Shown here: positions 34,871 through 43,838 of the stretch, piece by piece
Numbering within the stretch: the first letter of the stretch is position 1
Layout of the letters: every line of letters begins with the position of its first letter
Assembly (NCBI RefSeq): GCF_003458415.1
Contig: NZ_QRUF01000001.1
Coordinates: 1 to 60,131 of the forward strand
Source: Collinsella sp. AF25-2LB
Lineage (GTDB): Bacteria; Actinomycetota; Coriobacteriia; Coriobacteriales; Coriobacteriaceae
Direction of reading: 5' to 3'
Length of the DNA: 60,131 nucleotides
Notes under the pieces: model-generated
Told to the model about the DNA's origin: nothing
The model's input: the letters and a program-made list of their open reading frames with translations, nothing else
The model's database searches: none
Translations under genes and position numbers: made by a program

Positions 34871-35209
34871 ATGGCCAACAAGAAGAACAAGAAGAAGGCT
34901 CAGCAGCCGGCACCTGCCAACAGCGCTGCCGCCAACTCCAAGGTTGAGGCCAAGAAGGCCGTTGCCAAGAAGAGCGAGAAGGCTGCGAAGTCCAAGAAGA
35001 ACGAGAAGCCTGGTTTCTTCGCCCGCACCAAGAAGTATTTCGCTTCGGTGAAGTCCGAGATGAAGCGTGTCACGTGGCCCGATAAGAAGGAGCTCGTGAA
35101 CTACTCGGTCGTCGTTTGCGCTTCTCTGATCGTCGTCGGCGTCGTCATCGCTCTGCTCGATGCTGGCTTTGGCGAGGCTCTTGCTCTGTTCTCTGGATTG
35201 AGGGGCTAA
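34871..35209 (+). CDS. secE: Preprotein translocase subunit SecE
   Basis: 112 residues. The first ~55 are lysine/alanine-rich and probably unstructured; the conserved core FFARTKKYFASVKSEMKRVT, then WPDKKELVNYSVVV leads into one membrane helix (CASLIVVGVVIALLDAGFG). It clamps SecY in the Sec translocon. GGAGG precedes ATG 34871, and nusG starts 3 bases after the stop. Confidence 0.94.
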   Translation: MANKKNKKKAQQPAPANSAAANSKVEAKKAVAKKSEKAAKSKKNEKPGFFARTKKYFASVKSEMKRVTWPDKKELVNYSVVVCASLIVVGVVIALLDAGFGEALALFSGLRG

Positions 35210-35212
35210 ACC

Positions 35213-35749
35213 ATGTCTAAGCGTTGGTACGTCGTTCACACTTACTCTGGATACGAGAACCGCGTTAAGTCCGATCTCGAGCATCGCATCGAGACCATGG
35301 GCATGCAGGACCGTATCTTTGATATCGAGATTCCTATGGAGCGCGTCACCGAGATCAAAGAGGGTGGCAAGCGTGAGACCAAGGATTCCAAGATCTTTCC
35401 GGGTTATGTCCTGGTCCGCATGGAGATGGATGACGATGCTTGGACGTGTGTTCGCAACACGCCCGGCGTCACCGGTTTCCTAGGCGGCAACGGCAAGCCC
35501 GCTCCGCTTTCCCGTGACGAGTACAACAAGATGACTCGTCGTCCCGGTAAGGGCGATTCGCCCAAGCGCACCTCGGTTGATATTCAGGTCGGCACGTCCG
35601 TCCGCGTCACCGATGGCCCGCTTACCGACTTTGATGGCAAGGTCTCCGAGGTTAACACCGAGGCTGGCAAGCTCAAGGTCACGCTGATGATCTTTGGCCG
35701 CGAGACGCCGGTCGAGCTTGACTTTAACCAGGTCGCTGTCATCGCTTAA
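35213..35749 (+). CDS. nusG: Transcription termination/antitermination protein NusG
   Basis: 178 residues: NGN domain with RWYVVHTYSGYENRVKSDLE and FPGYVLVRMEMDDDAW, then a KOW domain (GTSVRVTDGPLTDFDGKVSE). It binds RNA polymerase and couples to Rho or ribosomes. Confidence 0.97.
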   Translation: MSKRWYVVHTYSGYENRVKSDLEHRIETMGMQDRIFDIEIPMERVTEIKEGGKRETKDSKIFPGYVLVRMEMDDDAWTCVRNTPGVTGFLGGNGKPAPLSRDEYNKMTRRPGKGDSPKRTSVDIQVGTSVRVTDGPLTDFDGKVSEVNTEAGKLKVTLMIFGRETPVELDFNQVAVIA

Positions 35750-35869
35750 GTTTTCGTCCGTTCGCGCGAGCGTGCTTCTTCTGTGACTGCTCATCTCAGG
35801 AGTGCTTCTAACACGTGCGTGCTTACGATATAGCAAGTACTTCACACTCGTGATTCGAAAGGAATGACC

Positions 35870-36298
35870 ATGGCTGAGAAGAAGGTTGCCAACGTCATTA
35901 AGCTCCAGATTCCTGCTGGTGCAGCAAACCCCGCTCCTCCCGTCGGCCCCGCCCTGGGCGCTGCTGGCGTGAACATCATGCAGTTCTGCCAGGCCTTTAA
36001 CGCCGAGACGCAGGACAAGAAGGGTGACATCATCCCCGTTGAGATCTCTGTCTACGAGGACAAGTCCTTCTCCTTCATCACCAAGACCCCGCCGGCGGCT
36101 CACCTTATCAAGAAGGAGCTGAACCTCAAGTCTGGTTCCGCTAAGCCCCAGGCTGACAAGGTTGGTCAGCTCTCCCAGGAGCAGCTCACCAAGATCGCCG
36201 AGATCAAGATGCCGGACCTCAATGCCAACGACATTGACGCCGCCAAGAAGATCATCGCCGGTACCGCCCGTTCCATGGGCGTCACCATCGCTGAGTAG
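35870..36298 (+). CDS. rplK: 50S ribosomal protein L11
   Basis: 142 residues: [20 protein letters not shown] and [12 protein letters not shown] identify the N-terminal domain that binds the GTPase centre; the C-terminal RNA-binding domain ends [15 protein letters not shown] 35870 is preferred over 35864 because AAAGGA would be too close to the latter. Confidence 0.97.
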   Translation: MAEKKVANVIKLQIPAGAANPAPPVGPALGAAGVNIMQFCQAFNAETQDKKGDIIPVEISVYEDKSFSFITKTPPAAHLIKKELNLKSGSAKPQADKVGQLSQEQLTKIAEIKMPDLNANDIDAAKKIIAGTARSMGVTIAE

Positions 36299-36415
36299 CG
36301 ATTTCTTTAGGTAATGACGGGTGCTCCGACCGGGGCGCCCGTTATATGTGTGCAATAGGGCACACGATACGATGTGGGAGGGCTCACGCCCGTTTAACCA
36401 CAGGAGGTAATGCAC

Positions 36416-37123
36416 ATGGCTAAGCATGGTAAGAGCTATAACGCCGCTGCCGAGAAGATCGACCGCGCCACGCTCTACACCCCCCTTCAGGCTGCCAAGC
36501 TCATTAAGGAGCTCGACACCGCCAAGTTCGACGAGACCGTCGAGGCCCACTTCCGTCTGGGCATCGATACTCGTAAGGCTGACCAGAACATCCGTGGTTC
36601 CATCTCCCTGCCCCACGGCACCGGCAAGACCGTTCGTGTTGCCGTCTTCGCCGAGGGCGAGAAGGCCCGTGAGGCTGAGGCTGCCGGCGCCGACATCATC
36701 GGTTCCGACGAGCTCGTCGCCCAGATTCAGAAGGGCGAGATCAACTTCGACGCCGCTATCGCTACGCCGAACATGATGGCCAAGGTTGGCCGCATCGGTA
36801 AGATCCTTGGTCCCCGTGGCCTCATGCCGAACCCCAAGCTCGGCACCGTGACCATGGACGTCGCCAAGATGGTCTCCGAGCTCAAGGCTGGCCGCGTTGA
36901 GTACCGCGCCGACCGCTACGGCATCTGCCACGTGCCCCTGGGCAAGAAGTCCTTCTCTGAGCAGCAGCTCGTCGAGAACTACGCTGCCCTGTACACCGAG
37001 ATTCTGCGCGTCAAGCCCTCTTCTGCTAAGGGCAAGTACGTCAAGTCCATCTCCGTGTCTTCCACCATGGGCCCTGGCGTCAAGGTCGATCCCGCTGTCC
37101 AGCGTGACTTCCTGGCTGAGTAA
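36416..37123 (+). CDS. rplA: 50S ribosomal protein L1
   Basis: 235 residues. [20 protein letters not shown] and the signature [15 protein letters not shown] are present. ATG 36416 fits the AGGAGG at 36402-36407; ATG 36410 is too close. A hairpin lies between rplK and rplA. A strong terminator follows, so rplJ-rplL are not co-transcribed, unlike the usual rplKAJL order. Confidence 0.97.
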   Translation: MAKHGKSYNAAAEKIDRATLYTPLQAAKLIKELDTAKFDETVEAHFRLGIDTRKADQNIRGSISLPHGTGKTVRVAVFAEGEKAREAEAAGADIIGSDELVAQIQKGEINFDAAIATPNMMAKVGRIGKILGPRGLMPNPKLGTVTMDVAKMVSELKAGRVEYRADRYGICHVPLGKKSFSEQQLVENYAALYTEILRVKPSSAKGKYVKSISVSSTMGPGVKVDPAVQRDFLAE

Positions 37124-37159
37124 CTGCTAGTTACTGCCTGAGTACAGCAAGCATTGCTA

Positions 37160-37198
37160 AAGAAACCCGGTTCTGCCTTGTGCAGGACCGGGTTTCTT
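37160..37198 (+). terminator. Terminator of rplA
   Basis: 17-bp stem (37160-37176 with 37182-37198, one G-T pair); TTTCTT lies at the end of the right arm. Confidence 0.85.
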
Positions 37199-37215
37199 GC
37201 TATCGCGTCAAAAGC

Positions 37216-37246
37216 ACCATAAAGGGGACAGTGTCCCCTTTATGGT
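37216..37246. repeat. GGGACAG-core palindromic repeat
   Basis: Perfect 15-bp inverted repeat (37216-37230 and 37232-37246) around one central base, with the core AAAGGGGACA/TGTCCCCTTT. It lies directly beyond rplA and touches the end of the convergent phosphoesterase gene. Confidence 0.85.
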
Positions 37247-37248
37247 GG

Positions 37249-37959
37249 TTACCAGGGTGTTCTGGCTGTTGAGGACTCGATGGCATCGTGGCGTTTGAGC
37301 TCGCGGCGCATGGTTTGCGAATTGAGCCAGGCTGCCTGCCAGCCACGGATGGGGTAGCGCGTCTGGTCGAGCTCAAACTGCGTATAGCCGCAGGCGTTGA
37401 TGATCGTCGTTCCACACACATGCTGCCGCTCGCGCTGAAAATCGTAACCGTAGCTTTGGTGTACATGCCCATGCACCATGTAGTCGGCCCCCCAGGATTC
37501 AAGCGCCGTGTTAAAGCACTCAAACCCTCGATGCGGCAGATCGTCCAGATCACCCATACCGGCGGCGGGTGCATGGGTAAGCAGAATGTCGCACCCGCCG
37601 ACCATCCTAACCTTACGCGACAGCTTACGCATGCGCTTGGACATCTCGCGTTCGGTGTACATGTTGGCGCCGTCGCGATAACGCATGGACCCGCCAAGGC
37701 CCGCAATGCGAATCCCTCGGTACGTGTACACGCTGTCTTCTACGCAGATACATCCGCCCGGTGCATGACGTGCGTAGCGGTCATCGTGATTGCCACGCAC
37801 GTAGATGAGCGGTTTGTTGATGACCGTAACCAAAAACTCAAGATAGTCCGGGTCCAGATCGCCGGCGGACAAAATCAGGTCGACGCCCTCAAAGCGTTCC
37901 TTGCGAAAGCACTCCCAAAGGCATCGTTCTTCGGTATCGGCTATGGCAAGGATTTTCAT
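37249..37959 (-). CDS. Calcineurin-like metallophosphoesterase
   Basis: 236 residues. Metal motifs visible: LSAGDLD (motif II), VRGNHDD (motif III), LLTHAPAAG (motif IV) and VHGHVHQ (motif V). Motif I, normally DxH, reads IADTEE, with glutamate in place of histidine, so one metal ligand is altered. Its start overlaps the stop of the upstream BMP-domain gene by 4 bases, so the two proteins are co-translated. The substrate is unknown; cyclic nucleotides or phosphodiesters are typical for small members of the family. Confidence 0.8.
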   Translation of the reverse strand: MKILAIADTEERCLWECFRKERFEGVDLILSAGDLDPDYLEFLVTVINKPLIYVRGNHDDRYARHAPGGCICVEDSVYTYRGIRIAGLGGSMRYRDGANMYTEREMSKRMRKLSRKVRMVGGCDILLTHAPAAGMGDLDDLPHRGFECFNTALESWGADYMVHGHVHQSYGYDFQRERQHVCGTTIINACGYTQFELDQTRYPIRGWQAAWLNSQTMRRELKRHDAIESSTARTPW

Positions 37960-39872
37960 AGGGCAGGGACTTTCGGCTCATCGTCGAGCTGCGGAATGGT
38001 GCCTACCACGTTATCCGCCAGCCAATTCATCTCGACAATCTGCGTGCTCGGCAGCGGAGGGAAGCCTTCGATCTGTACCACGCCGTTCTGGCTGTGGAGC
38101 TCGCCGCCAAAGGGGTTGATGGATCCCTCAACAATGCCGTTACGGAGCAACTGCACGAGTTTGCGCGTCTGGTAGGGTAGGCCCGGAGCGTAACGGATGT
38201 CGATAACGCCAGAGCTCATGCCGTACCAGTAGTTGACGGCGCGCACTTGGTTGTCATCGCTGGTCTCGTCCCACGTGCCGTGCAGAAGGCTGCGAACGAT
38301 GAGCTCGTAGTAACGGCCCCAGTTCCATACCGGCATGGCGATGCCGGTAACCTTGCCATCGACCAGGCGGTGAAGTCCGTAGGCCGTGGGGTCTTCGAGC
38401 GACTTTGACATGTCGGCGCCGGTCATGACGCTTACACCTTCGCGGCACATGGCCTCGGCAAGGCCTCCGGCGGGCACATCGCCCCAAGTCAGGATAATTT
38501 GCGCACGGGGGTCGAGCAGCGAGGCGCCAATCGCAAAGGCGTTGATCTCGCTGAGCGCGCCCGAGGCGAAGACCGACGCGTGGTAGCCGATGCGGTGGTT
38601 GTCCGCCATGCTGGCGGCAAGGGCGCCCAGGAGGAACTTGGCCTCGTACATCTTGCCAAAGTACGAACGGACGCTTTGATGGGGAAGGCCGATAGAGCAG
38701 TTGAGGAACCGAACCTGGGGATACTCAACGGCAGCCCTGAGCGTGTATTCCATCAGGCGGTGCGAGGTCGAGAAGATGACGTTTGCCCCATGTTTGACAG
38801 CCGTTTCCACGGCGGCGTAGAACACATCCGGATCGTGACAGTCCTCGAACGCCTCGGTGCGCACGATACCGCCAAAGTGCTCATCGAGATACTGACGCCC
38901 TTGGTCGTGCAGGCTGTCCCAGCTCGACGTCGCACAGGGGAACTCATGGATAAAGGCGATGCGCAGGGGGTTGGTCGCCGAATAGACGGTCTTGCCCATA
39001 AAGAAGTTGAGCACGCCGGAGGTGGACTTGGCGGGCGACTCCTCCTCGTCGACGCTCGGCGCTTCAACAAGATCGACCTTGTCCTCGTCATTTTTGCCGG
39101 CAATGACCAGCTCGCGCCAAATCTTGCACAGGCGGTTTACGACGATATCCGTTGGCGTATCCAGCAGGCGGTCCTGGTTGTACACATTGAGGTACACGAG
39201 CATGGCGTCGGCGGGCGTAATGTCCAGGTGGTCGCCGCCTGCGCGAAGGTAGGCGCGCTTAAAGAGCAGGAAGGTGTGGCGCAGGTAGTCGACCTTTTTC
39301 TGCGGCCATTTTTCGATAAGATTCTGACCGAGCATCTTGGCGAGCGTCTCGTAGCTTCCCTCACGCGAGAACTCGATCTCGTATAGGGGGCAGACGCGCC
39401 AAAACGCGCAGAATTCACCGTACAGGCGGCTTTCGACGGAATCCCATGTGCCGGGGTAGAGACGGGTGACCCTGGCCGAAACCGTTGGAGCGTCCAAGAA
39501 TTTGAGGACACTGACGCGTTTATTGCCTTCCTGGACATAGAACCGATGCATGAACTCGGTGACGATGATGGGGTCGCGATAGCCCTCGGTTACCTGGATG
39601 TCGTAGAGGTTGGACCACTTGCGGGCGAACTCGGTGTTAAACGGCAGCAGGGGCATAAAGTTGCATGAAAAGGCGGACTGACGGCCCTTGGTGACAGTGC
39701 CGACGACCATTTCGATCGGAATATCCCGCAGGCCGACACTCACTCGCTGACCTAAGGGGAGCTGAGCAATCAAACTGTCGAGGTCCGTAAGGTATGGATG
39801 CTCGCTTTGGCTAATGGCGCGTCGACGTCCTTGCTCGCCGCGCTTGCGTGCTTGACGATAGGCCTCTTCCAT
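37956..39872 (-). CDS. Cytoplasmic BMP-domain (PnrA-like) protein with ParB-like N-terminal segment
   Basis: 638 residues with no signal peptide or lipobox, unlike true ABC binding proteins. Residues ~45-135 contain IPIEMVVGTVTKGRQSAFSC and FYVQEGNKRVSVLKFL; the EGNKRVSVLK stretch resembles the core of ParB/sulfiredoxin-like folds. From about 305 on (NPLRIAFIHEFPCATSSWDS, then YFGKMYEAKFLLGALAASMA and GGLAEAMCREGVSVMTGAD) it is a BMP/PnrA nucleoside-binding fold. Similar two-part proteins occur in Clostridia. It likely senses a nucleoside or related ligand inside the cell; the coupled phosphoesterase suggests a shared small molecule. No permease or ATPase is adjacent. Confidence 0.7.
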   Translation of the reverse strand: MEEAYRQARKRGEQGRRRAISQSEHPYLTDLDSLIAQLPLGQRVSVGLRDIPIEMVVGTVTKGRQSAFSCNFMPLLPFNTEFARKWSNLYDIQVTEGYRDPIIVTEFMHRFYVQEGNKRVSVLKFLDAPTVSARVTRLYPGTWDSVESRLYGEFCAFWRVCPLYEIEFSREGSYETLAKMLGQNLIEKWPQKKVDYLRHTFLLFKRAYLRAGGDHLDITPADAMLVYLNVYNQDRLLDTPTDIVVNRLCKIWRELVIAGKNDEDKVDLVEAPSVDEEESPAKSTSGVLNFFMGKTVYSATNPLRIAFIHEFPCATSSWDSLHDQGRQYLDEHFGGIVRTEAFEDCHDPDVFYAAVETAVKHGANVIFSTSHRLMEYTLRAAVEYPQVRFLNCSIGLPHQSVRSYFGKMYEAKFLLGALAASMADNHRIGYHASVFASGALSEINAFAIGASLLDPRAQIILTWGDVPAGGLAEAMCREGVSVMTGADMSKSLEDPTAYGLHRLVDGKVTGIAMPVWNWGRYYELIVRSLLHGTWDETSDDNQVRAVNYWYGMSSGVIDIRYAPGLPYQTRKLVQLLRNGIVEGSINPFGGELHSQNGVVQIEGFPPLPSTQIVEMNWLADNVVGTIPQLDDEPKVPAL

Positions 39873-39929
39873 GATGTTGCTCCCTTAGTCGTTTAAACAA
39901 CTACATAAACCATGGTACCACGAATGAAA

Positions 39930-39965
39930 ACCACCACAAAGGTGCCTGTCCCTTTTTGGCGGGTT
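39930..39965 (-). repeat. CCTGTCCC-family repeat overlapping the mscS stop
   Basis: On the minus strand the mscS stop TAA continues into CCCGCCAAAAAGGGACAGG, matching 18 of 19 bases of the copies at rph and at 43044. The far arm (39931-39944) has diverged, so pairing is poorer. Confidence 0.75.
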
Positions 39966-40731
39966 AGGCGATGATGGGGGCGATGGCGCGGATGCAGGCG
40001 TCGGCTGCCGTGAAAGTAGTGCTGTCGTCGCTGACGATAAAGACGATCTTTCCTTTGATGCCAAAGTCGCCGATTTCGCTAAAGAGTACGTAGGGCTCCT
40101 TGTCAAAGCCCGAGATGGGAAGCACGGCGGCTTTGGTGGCGCTGGTCAGCTCGTCTGCCAGTGCGTCCAGTGAAGCCCACTTGGACGTGTCCTTGACCGC
40201 GACGGGCACGGCAACGCGCCCAAAGGGCATGAGGTGCACGAGCGTGTTCTTGGAGATGTTGGAGTTGGGGACGATGATGGTCTGCCCACAGGCATCCTCA
40301 ATCGTTGTATGGCGCCAAGTGATGTCTTGGACCACGCCGGATACGCCGCCGACCTCGATATTGTCGCCGGGCTTGATGATGCCCATAAAGGTCACCTGCA
40401 TGCCGCCGATAAGGTTTGACAGCGTGTCCTGAAAGCCGAGCGAGATGGCGATGCCGCCGACGCCAAGGGCGGCGACGAGCGCGTTTGCGTTAATGCCAAA
40501 GCAGTTATCGAGGATAAAGCTGCCGCCAATCATCCAGATGACGGCGCGCGCGATGTTGATGAAGATACTCGATGCCGGAAGCGGGTTATCGTCTCGGTTA
40601 AGCAGATGGTTCAGGGTCTTGGATACGACCTTGGCGGCGACGGCGGTGCCTATCGCCAAGATGACGGCCCAGATGATGTTGTGGACCCACCGTTGCTCAA
40701 AGAAATGAAGAATCGGCTCAAACAATTCCAT
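39964..40731 (-). CDS. mscS: Small-conductance mechanosensitive channel (MscS family)
   Basis: 255 residues. Two or three membrane helices (IIWAVILAIGTAVAAKVV; IFINIARAVIWMIGGSFIL) precede the pore helix ALVAALGVGGIAISLGFQDT, the characteristic glycine/alanine-rich TM3. The beta domain follows with IKPGDNIEVGGVSGVVQDI and IIVPNSNI. It releases solutes on hypo-osmotic shock. ATG 40731 is preceded by AGGAGG; the frame extends to 40776 without one. Confidence 0.92.
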   Translation of the reverse strand: MELFEPILHFFEQRWVHNIIWAVILAIGTAVAAKVVSKTLNHLLNRDDNPLPASSIFINIARAVIWMIGGSFILDNCFGINANALVAALGVGGIAISLGFQDTLSNLIGGMQVTFMGIIKPGDNIEVGGVSGVVQDITWRHTTIEDACGQTIIVPNSNISKNTLVHLMPFGRVAVPVAVKDTSKWASLDALADELTSATKAAVLPISGFDKEPYVLFSEIGDFGIKGKIVFIVSDDSTTFTAADACIRAIAPIIA

Positions 40732-40777
40732 GTAGGGAAAACCTCCTAATGATCGTTCAACCATGATACCCACCAAG

Positions 40778-40807
40778 AAGCCCGTCCGATCAAATTCGGA
40801 CGGGCTT
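40778..40807 (-). terminator. Terminator of the 5'-nucleotidase gene
   Basis: Perfect 12-bp stem (40778-40789, 40796-40807) between the nucleotidase end and mscS; on the minus strand it is followed by CTTGGTGGG, so the T tract is poor. Confidence 0.6.
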
Positions 40808-40860
40808 CTGTGCTCGATATAAGGTTTACGCGGCGGGGCTGTAAGGCCCGGCGGTGTAGC

Positions 40861-42885
40861 TTAGCGTCGACGCTTCCAGATAATGCCGAGCATGATGACG
40901 ATGATGCCGCCGATAAGGCACGCGCCAACTACTGCCAGCGTGCGGTCTCCCGTTGCGGCGAGCTTACCGGTCGTCTTCTTGGTGATGACCTTCGTGGTCG
41001 TCGTGTCCGTCTTAGGCGAGGGCTTAGGCGTCGGGGCCGGTGTGGGCGTGGGGTCCACGGCAGCGGAGCCAAAGCTGATGGTGCCCGCGAGCGAGGTCAT
41101 CTTGCTCTCCCAGCTGTCCTGCCCGATCAGCGCCCTTAGCGCTGACTCGCAGGTACCCCACTCGGTGTGCTTGGTGGCGTTTGCGAAGGTGGGGAAGTCG
41201 GTCGTGTTGGTGATGATGTAGTTGTTGGTGGCGACGGTATAGGTCTTGGCGGGGTCGAGCGTGCTGCCGTCTTTGGTGAGTGTGGCGCTCACAATGCGCT
41301 TGCCTTCGGGCTGTGTCCAATCAATCGTCACGTTGATGCCGCCAAAGGAGAGAACGCTGCCAGAGTCATCGCGCCACTTGTACTTGTCTTGCGCCTCCTG
41401 CTCGCTGTGACCGGCCGCCACATAAGCCTGCTGAAGCTCGTAGCTGTCGTTGCAATCGTCGCTGATTTGTAGCGAGTGCTCGAGCGCTGCGAGGAAGTCC
41501 GCGCCGGTCATGGTCCAGGTCTCCACAGTGTTGCCGTAGGGCGAGATGGCGATGACGTTGCCGGCGGTCACGTTGCCCGCCGCGATGCCGCCGCGGATGC
41601 CGCCAGCGTTTTCGATAGCGAAGTCCGCGCCCGTCAGGGCAAGATAGGAGCCGCAAATCACGTGGCCGATGGTCTGGGCCTTGGTGGTGTCGCCCTCCTT
41701 GCCGGGGCGGAAATCGGTGGTGCGCACCATTTCCCAACCATGCGTGCCTGCGGCGTCCTCGCCGTAGAAATAGTTGGTGGTGGATGTGCCGAGCACCTTG
41801 TTCGATTCGTTTTCAAAGTCCTCGTCGAGCGGCTTGATCTTGTTGCGGACGGCTTCAAGGCGGCTTTGGTAGTCGGAGCCCTTGTCGGGGTCTGTCAAAA
41901 GGTCGTTGACGTTCTTGGCGGTGTAGAGCTTCTCGTCGCTGCCGTCTGCAGGGACCGTGACCGTGTCATCGTCGGTCGTCTCGGTGCCATTCGTGTCGTA
42001 TTTGTACGGAATGGAAAGCAGCCCCACCTCGGCAAAGGCGCTGCCTGCCTCGACAACGTGGATCGTCTTGCCGTCGGCTCCCGTCACCTTCTCGTTAAGG
42101 TTGATGTGCTCGTGGCCTGCGATAAGGGCATCGACGCCACGGAGCCGCGTGGCAAAGGTCTTTGCGTCGAGCGTGTGCGCGATACACACAACAACATCGC
42201 AGCCCTCCTTGCGCAGCTGCTCTGCCTCGGCATTGATGGCGTTCGCGGCACTCGAGAAGCTGGTGCCCGCGACCAGGTCCGCGCGCAGCGAGGAACCTAG
42301 CGACTCATCCATGGCTCCGACGACGCCGACCTTGATTTTGTAGTCGAATGTGGAGTGATCCTCGCTATCCTCCCAGGTGCGATCGAGCGTCTTCGTGATG
42401 CTCGAGCTCCATGCGCCGTTCGAGGACGTTGCATTCGCGCAGAGCATGGCGAAGGGCGTGCCGGTGGTGCTGTAGCCGGTCATGGTGCGGAGTTTGTCCG
42501 CGCCGTAGCTCCAGTCGTGGTTGCCTGGCGTGGTTGCGTCGTAGCCGTCGGCGTAGAAGGTGTCCATGAGCTCGGCGATGCTCTTGCCCTCGCTCATGGT
42601 GGCGAAGGACTGTCCGTGGAAGGTGTCGCCCGCATCGAGTAAAAGATCGGGGGCGCTGCTTTGGGCGCTATAGAGAACCGCCAGTCCGTCAAAGCCCACA
42701 GTGCCGGTGCCCTTGCTTGCGTTGTAGCTGTACTTGTAGCTGCCGTGGATATCGTTGGTGTGCATGACGGCCACGGAGCCGTCAATAGCGGCGGGCAGGT
42801 TTCCCGCGAAAGCGAGGCTTGGGATGCCTGCGAGCGCGCCGGCAAACAACGCGGCGGCCAACGCAAAGCGGGGGAGTCTTTTCAT
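40861..42885 (-). CDS. Cell-wall-anchored 5'-nucleotidase/UshA-like metallophosphoesterase
   Basis: 674 residues. Signal peptide MKRLPRFALAAALFAGALAG followed by an Ala-Phe-Ala cleavage site. The metallophosphatase domain (35-290) shows HTNDIHGSY, DAGDTFHG, TPGNHDWSYG and AGHEHIN; the 5'-nucleotidase C-terminal domain (about 355-590) has IENAGGIRGGI and ISPYGNTVETW. A Pro/Thr-rich stretch then leads to LAATGD, a membrane helix and KRRR, a sortase signal with LAATG in place of LPXTG. It would dephosphorylate extracellular nucleotides and supply nucleosides for uptake. Confidence 0.9.
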   Translation of the reverse strand: MKRLPRFALAAALFAGALAGIPSLAFAGNLPAAIDGSVAVMHTNDIHGSYKYSYNASKGTGTVGFDGLAVLYSAQSSAPDLLLDAGDTFHGQSFATMSEGKSIAELMDTFYADGYDATTPGNHDWSYGADKLRTMTGYSTTGTPFAMLCANATSSNGAWSSSITKTLDRTWEDSEDHSTFDYKIKVGVVGAMDESLGSSLRADLVAGTSFSSAANAINAEAEQLRKEGCDVVVCIAHTLDAKTFATRLRGVDALIAGHEHINLNEKVTGADGKTIHVVEAGSAFAEVGLLSIPYKYDTNGTETTDDDTVTVPADGSDEKLYTAKNVNDLLTDPDKGSDYQSRLEAVRNKIKPLDEDFENESNKVLGTSTTNYFYGEDAAGTHGWEMVRTTDFRPGKEGDTTKAQTIGHVICGSYLALTGADFAIENAGGIRGGIAAGNVTAGNVIAISPYGNTVETWTMTGADFLAALEHSLQISDDCNDSYELQQAYVAAGHSEQEAQDKYKWRDDSGSVLSFGGINVTIDWTQPEGKRIVSATLTKDGSTLDPAKTYTVATNNYIITNTTDFPTFANATKHTEWGTCESALRALIGQDSWESKMTSLAGTISFGSAAVDPTPTPAPTPKPSPKTDTTTTKVITKKTTGKLAATGDRTLAVVGACLIGGIIVIMLGIIWKRRR

Positions 42886-42949
42886 GGCAGTTTCCTTAGT
42901 TCTTAGCCAGAATGTCTGGTTGAATATCGGATTATCGACATAATATGCG

Positions 42950-42989
42950 AAAACCGCCGCAAGGGCCTCTGTCCCTTTGCGGCGGTTTT
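42950..42989. repeat. GGGACAG-core palindromic repeat (variant arms)
   Basis: Arms 42950-42965 and 42973-42989 pair over 16 positions with one extra base. The core (minus strand) AAAGGGACAG is the same as in other copies, while the arms are CCGCCGCAA rather than CCTGCCAAA, so pairing is kept although sequence changed. Confidence 0.8.
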
Positions 42990-43004
42990 GGCGTTTGCGC
43001 AGAT

Positions 43005-43045
43005 AAAACCTACCAAAATAAACCTGTCCCTTTTTGGCAGGTTTT
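43005..43045 (-). repeat. CCTGTCCC-family repeat at the end of the ABC ATPase gene, probable terminator
   Basis: Stem 43005-43018 with 43032-43045 (one mismatch); on the minus strand it follows directly on the stop TAA (43046-43044) and ends in TTTT. It matches the rph copy at 10887-10926 in nearly every base, on the other strand. Confidence 0.85.
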
Positions 43046-43838
43046 AGCTTAGCAGCATGCGGTCGTTGGCGAGCTCGCCGCCCGAGACCTCCTCGAACTT
43101 CTGCAGCAGGTCGGCCACGGTGAGCGACTTCTTCTCGTCGCCGGCCACGTCGTAGATCACATGGCCCTCGTGCATCATGATCAGACGGTTGCCCAGACGG
43201 ATGGCGTCGTTCATGTTGTGCGTGACCATGAGCGTGGTCAGGTGGTTCTCGTCGACGATCTCCTCGGTCAGGTTAAGCACCTTAGAGGCCGTCTTGGGGT
43301 CGAGGGCCGCGGTGTGCTCGTCGAGCAGCAGCAGGCGCGGCCTGGTGAGCGTGGCCATCAGCAGGGTGAGTGCCTGGCGCTGGCCACCCGAGAGCAGGCC
43401 GACCTTGGCGTTGAGACGCGTGTCCAGACCAAGGTCCAGGCGCTTGAGCAGCTCGACGTACTCATCTTTCTCGGCCTTGGTGACGCCCCACGAAAGGCCG
43501 CGACGCTGGCCGCGACGCTTGGCGAGGGCCAGGTTCTCGGCGATCTGCATGTCGGCAGCGGTACCGCGCATGGGGTCCTGAAACACGCGGCCCAGGTACT
43601 TGGCGCGCTGCGACTCGCTCAGGCGCGAGATGTCGGTGCCGTCGAGCTCAATAACGCCCGAATCGAGCGGGTACACGCCGGCGATCATGTTGAGCAGCGT
43701 GGACTTGCCGGCGCCGTTGCCGCCGATCACGGTTACAAAGTCGCCGTCATTTAGGGTAAGGTCGACGCCGGTGAGCGCGCGCTTCTCGGTGACGGTGCCC
43801 TTGTTAAAGGTCTTCTTGACGTGCGAGAGCTTAAGCAT
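43044..43838 (-). CDS. ABC transporter ATP-binding protein (TrpZ-like, DUF534-linked importer)
   Basis: 264 residues. Walker A GGNGAGKST (about 38-46), the Q-loop region GRVFQDPMRG, signature LLSGGQRQAL, Walker B LLLLDEHTAALD and switch His in MVTHNMND. The start MLKLSHVKK (ATG 43838) overlaps the permease stop by 8 bases, and GAAGGGGG stands at the right distance. It energises the permease encoded upstream. Confidence 0.92.
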   Translation of the reverse strand: MLKLSHVKKTFNKGTVTEKRALTGVDLTLNDGDFVTVIGGNGAGKSTLLNMIAGVYPLDSGVIELDGTDISRLSESQRAKYLGRVFQDPMRGTAADMQIAENLALAKRRGQRRGLSWGVTKAEKDEYVELLKRLDLGLDTRLNAKVGLLSGGQRQALTLLMATLTRPRLLLLDEHTAALDPKTASKVLNLTEEIVDENHLTTLMVTHNMNDAIRLGNRLIMMHEGHVIYDVAGDEKKSLTVADLLQKFEEVSGGELANDRMLLS

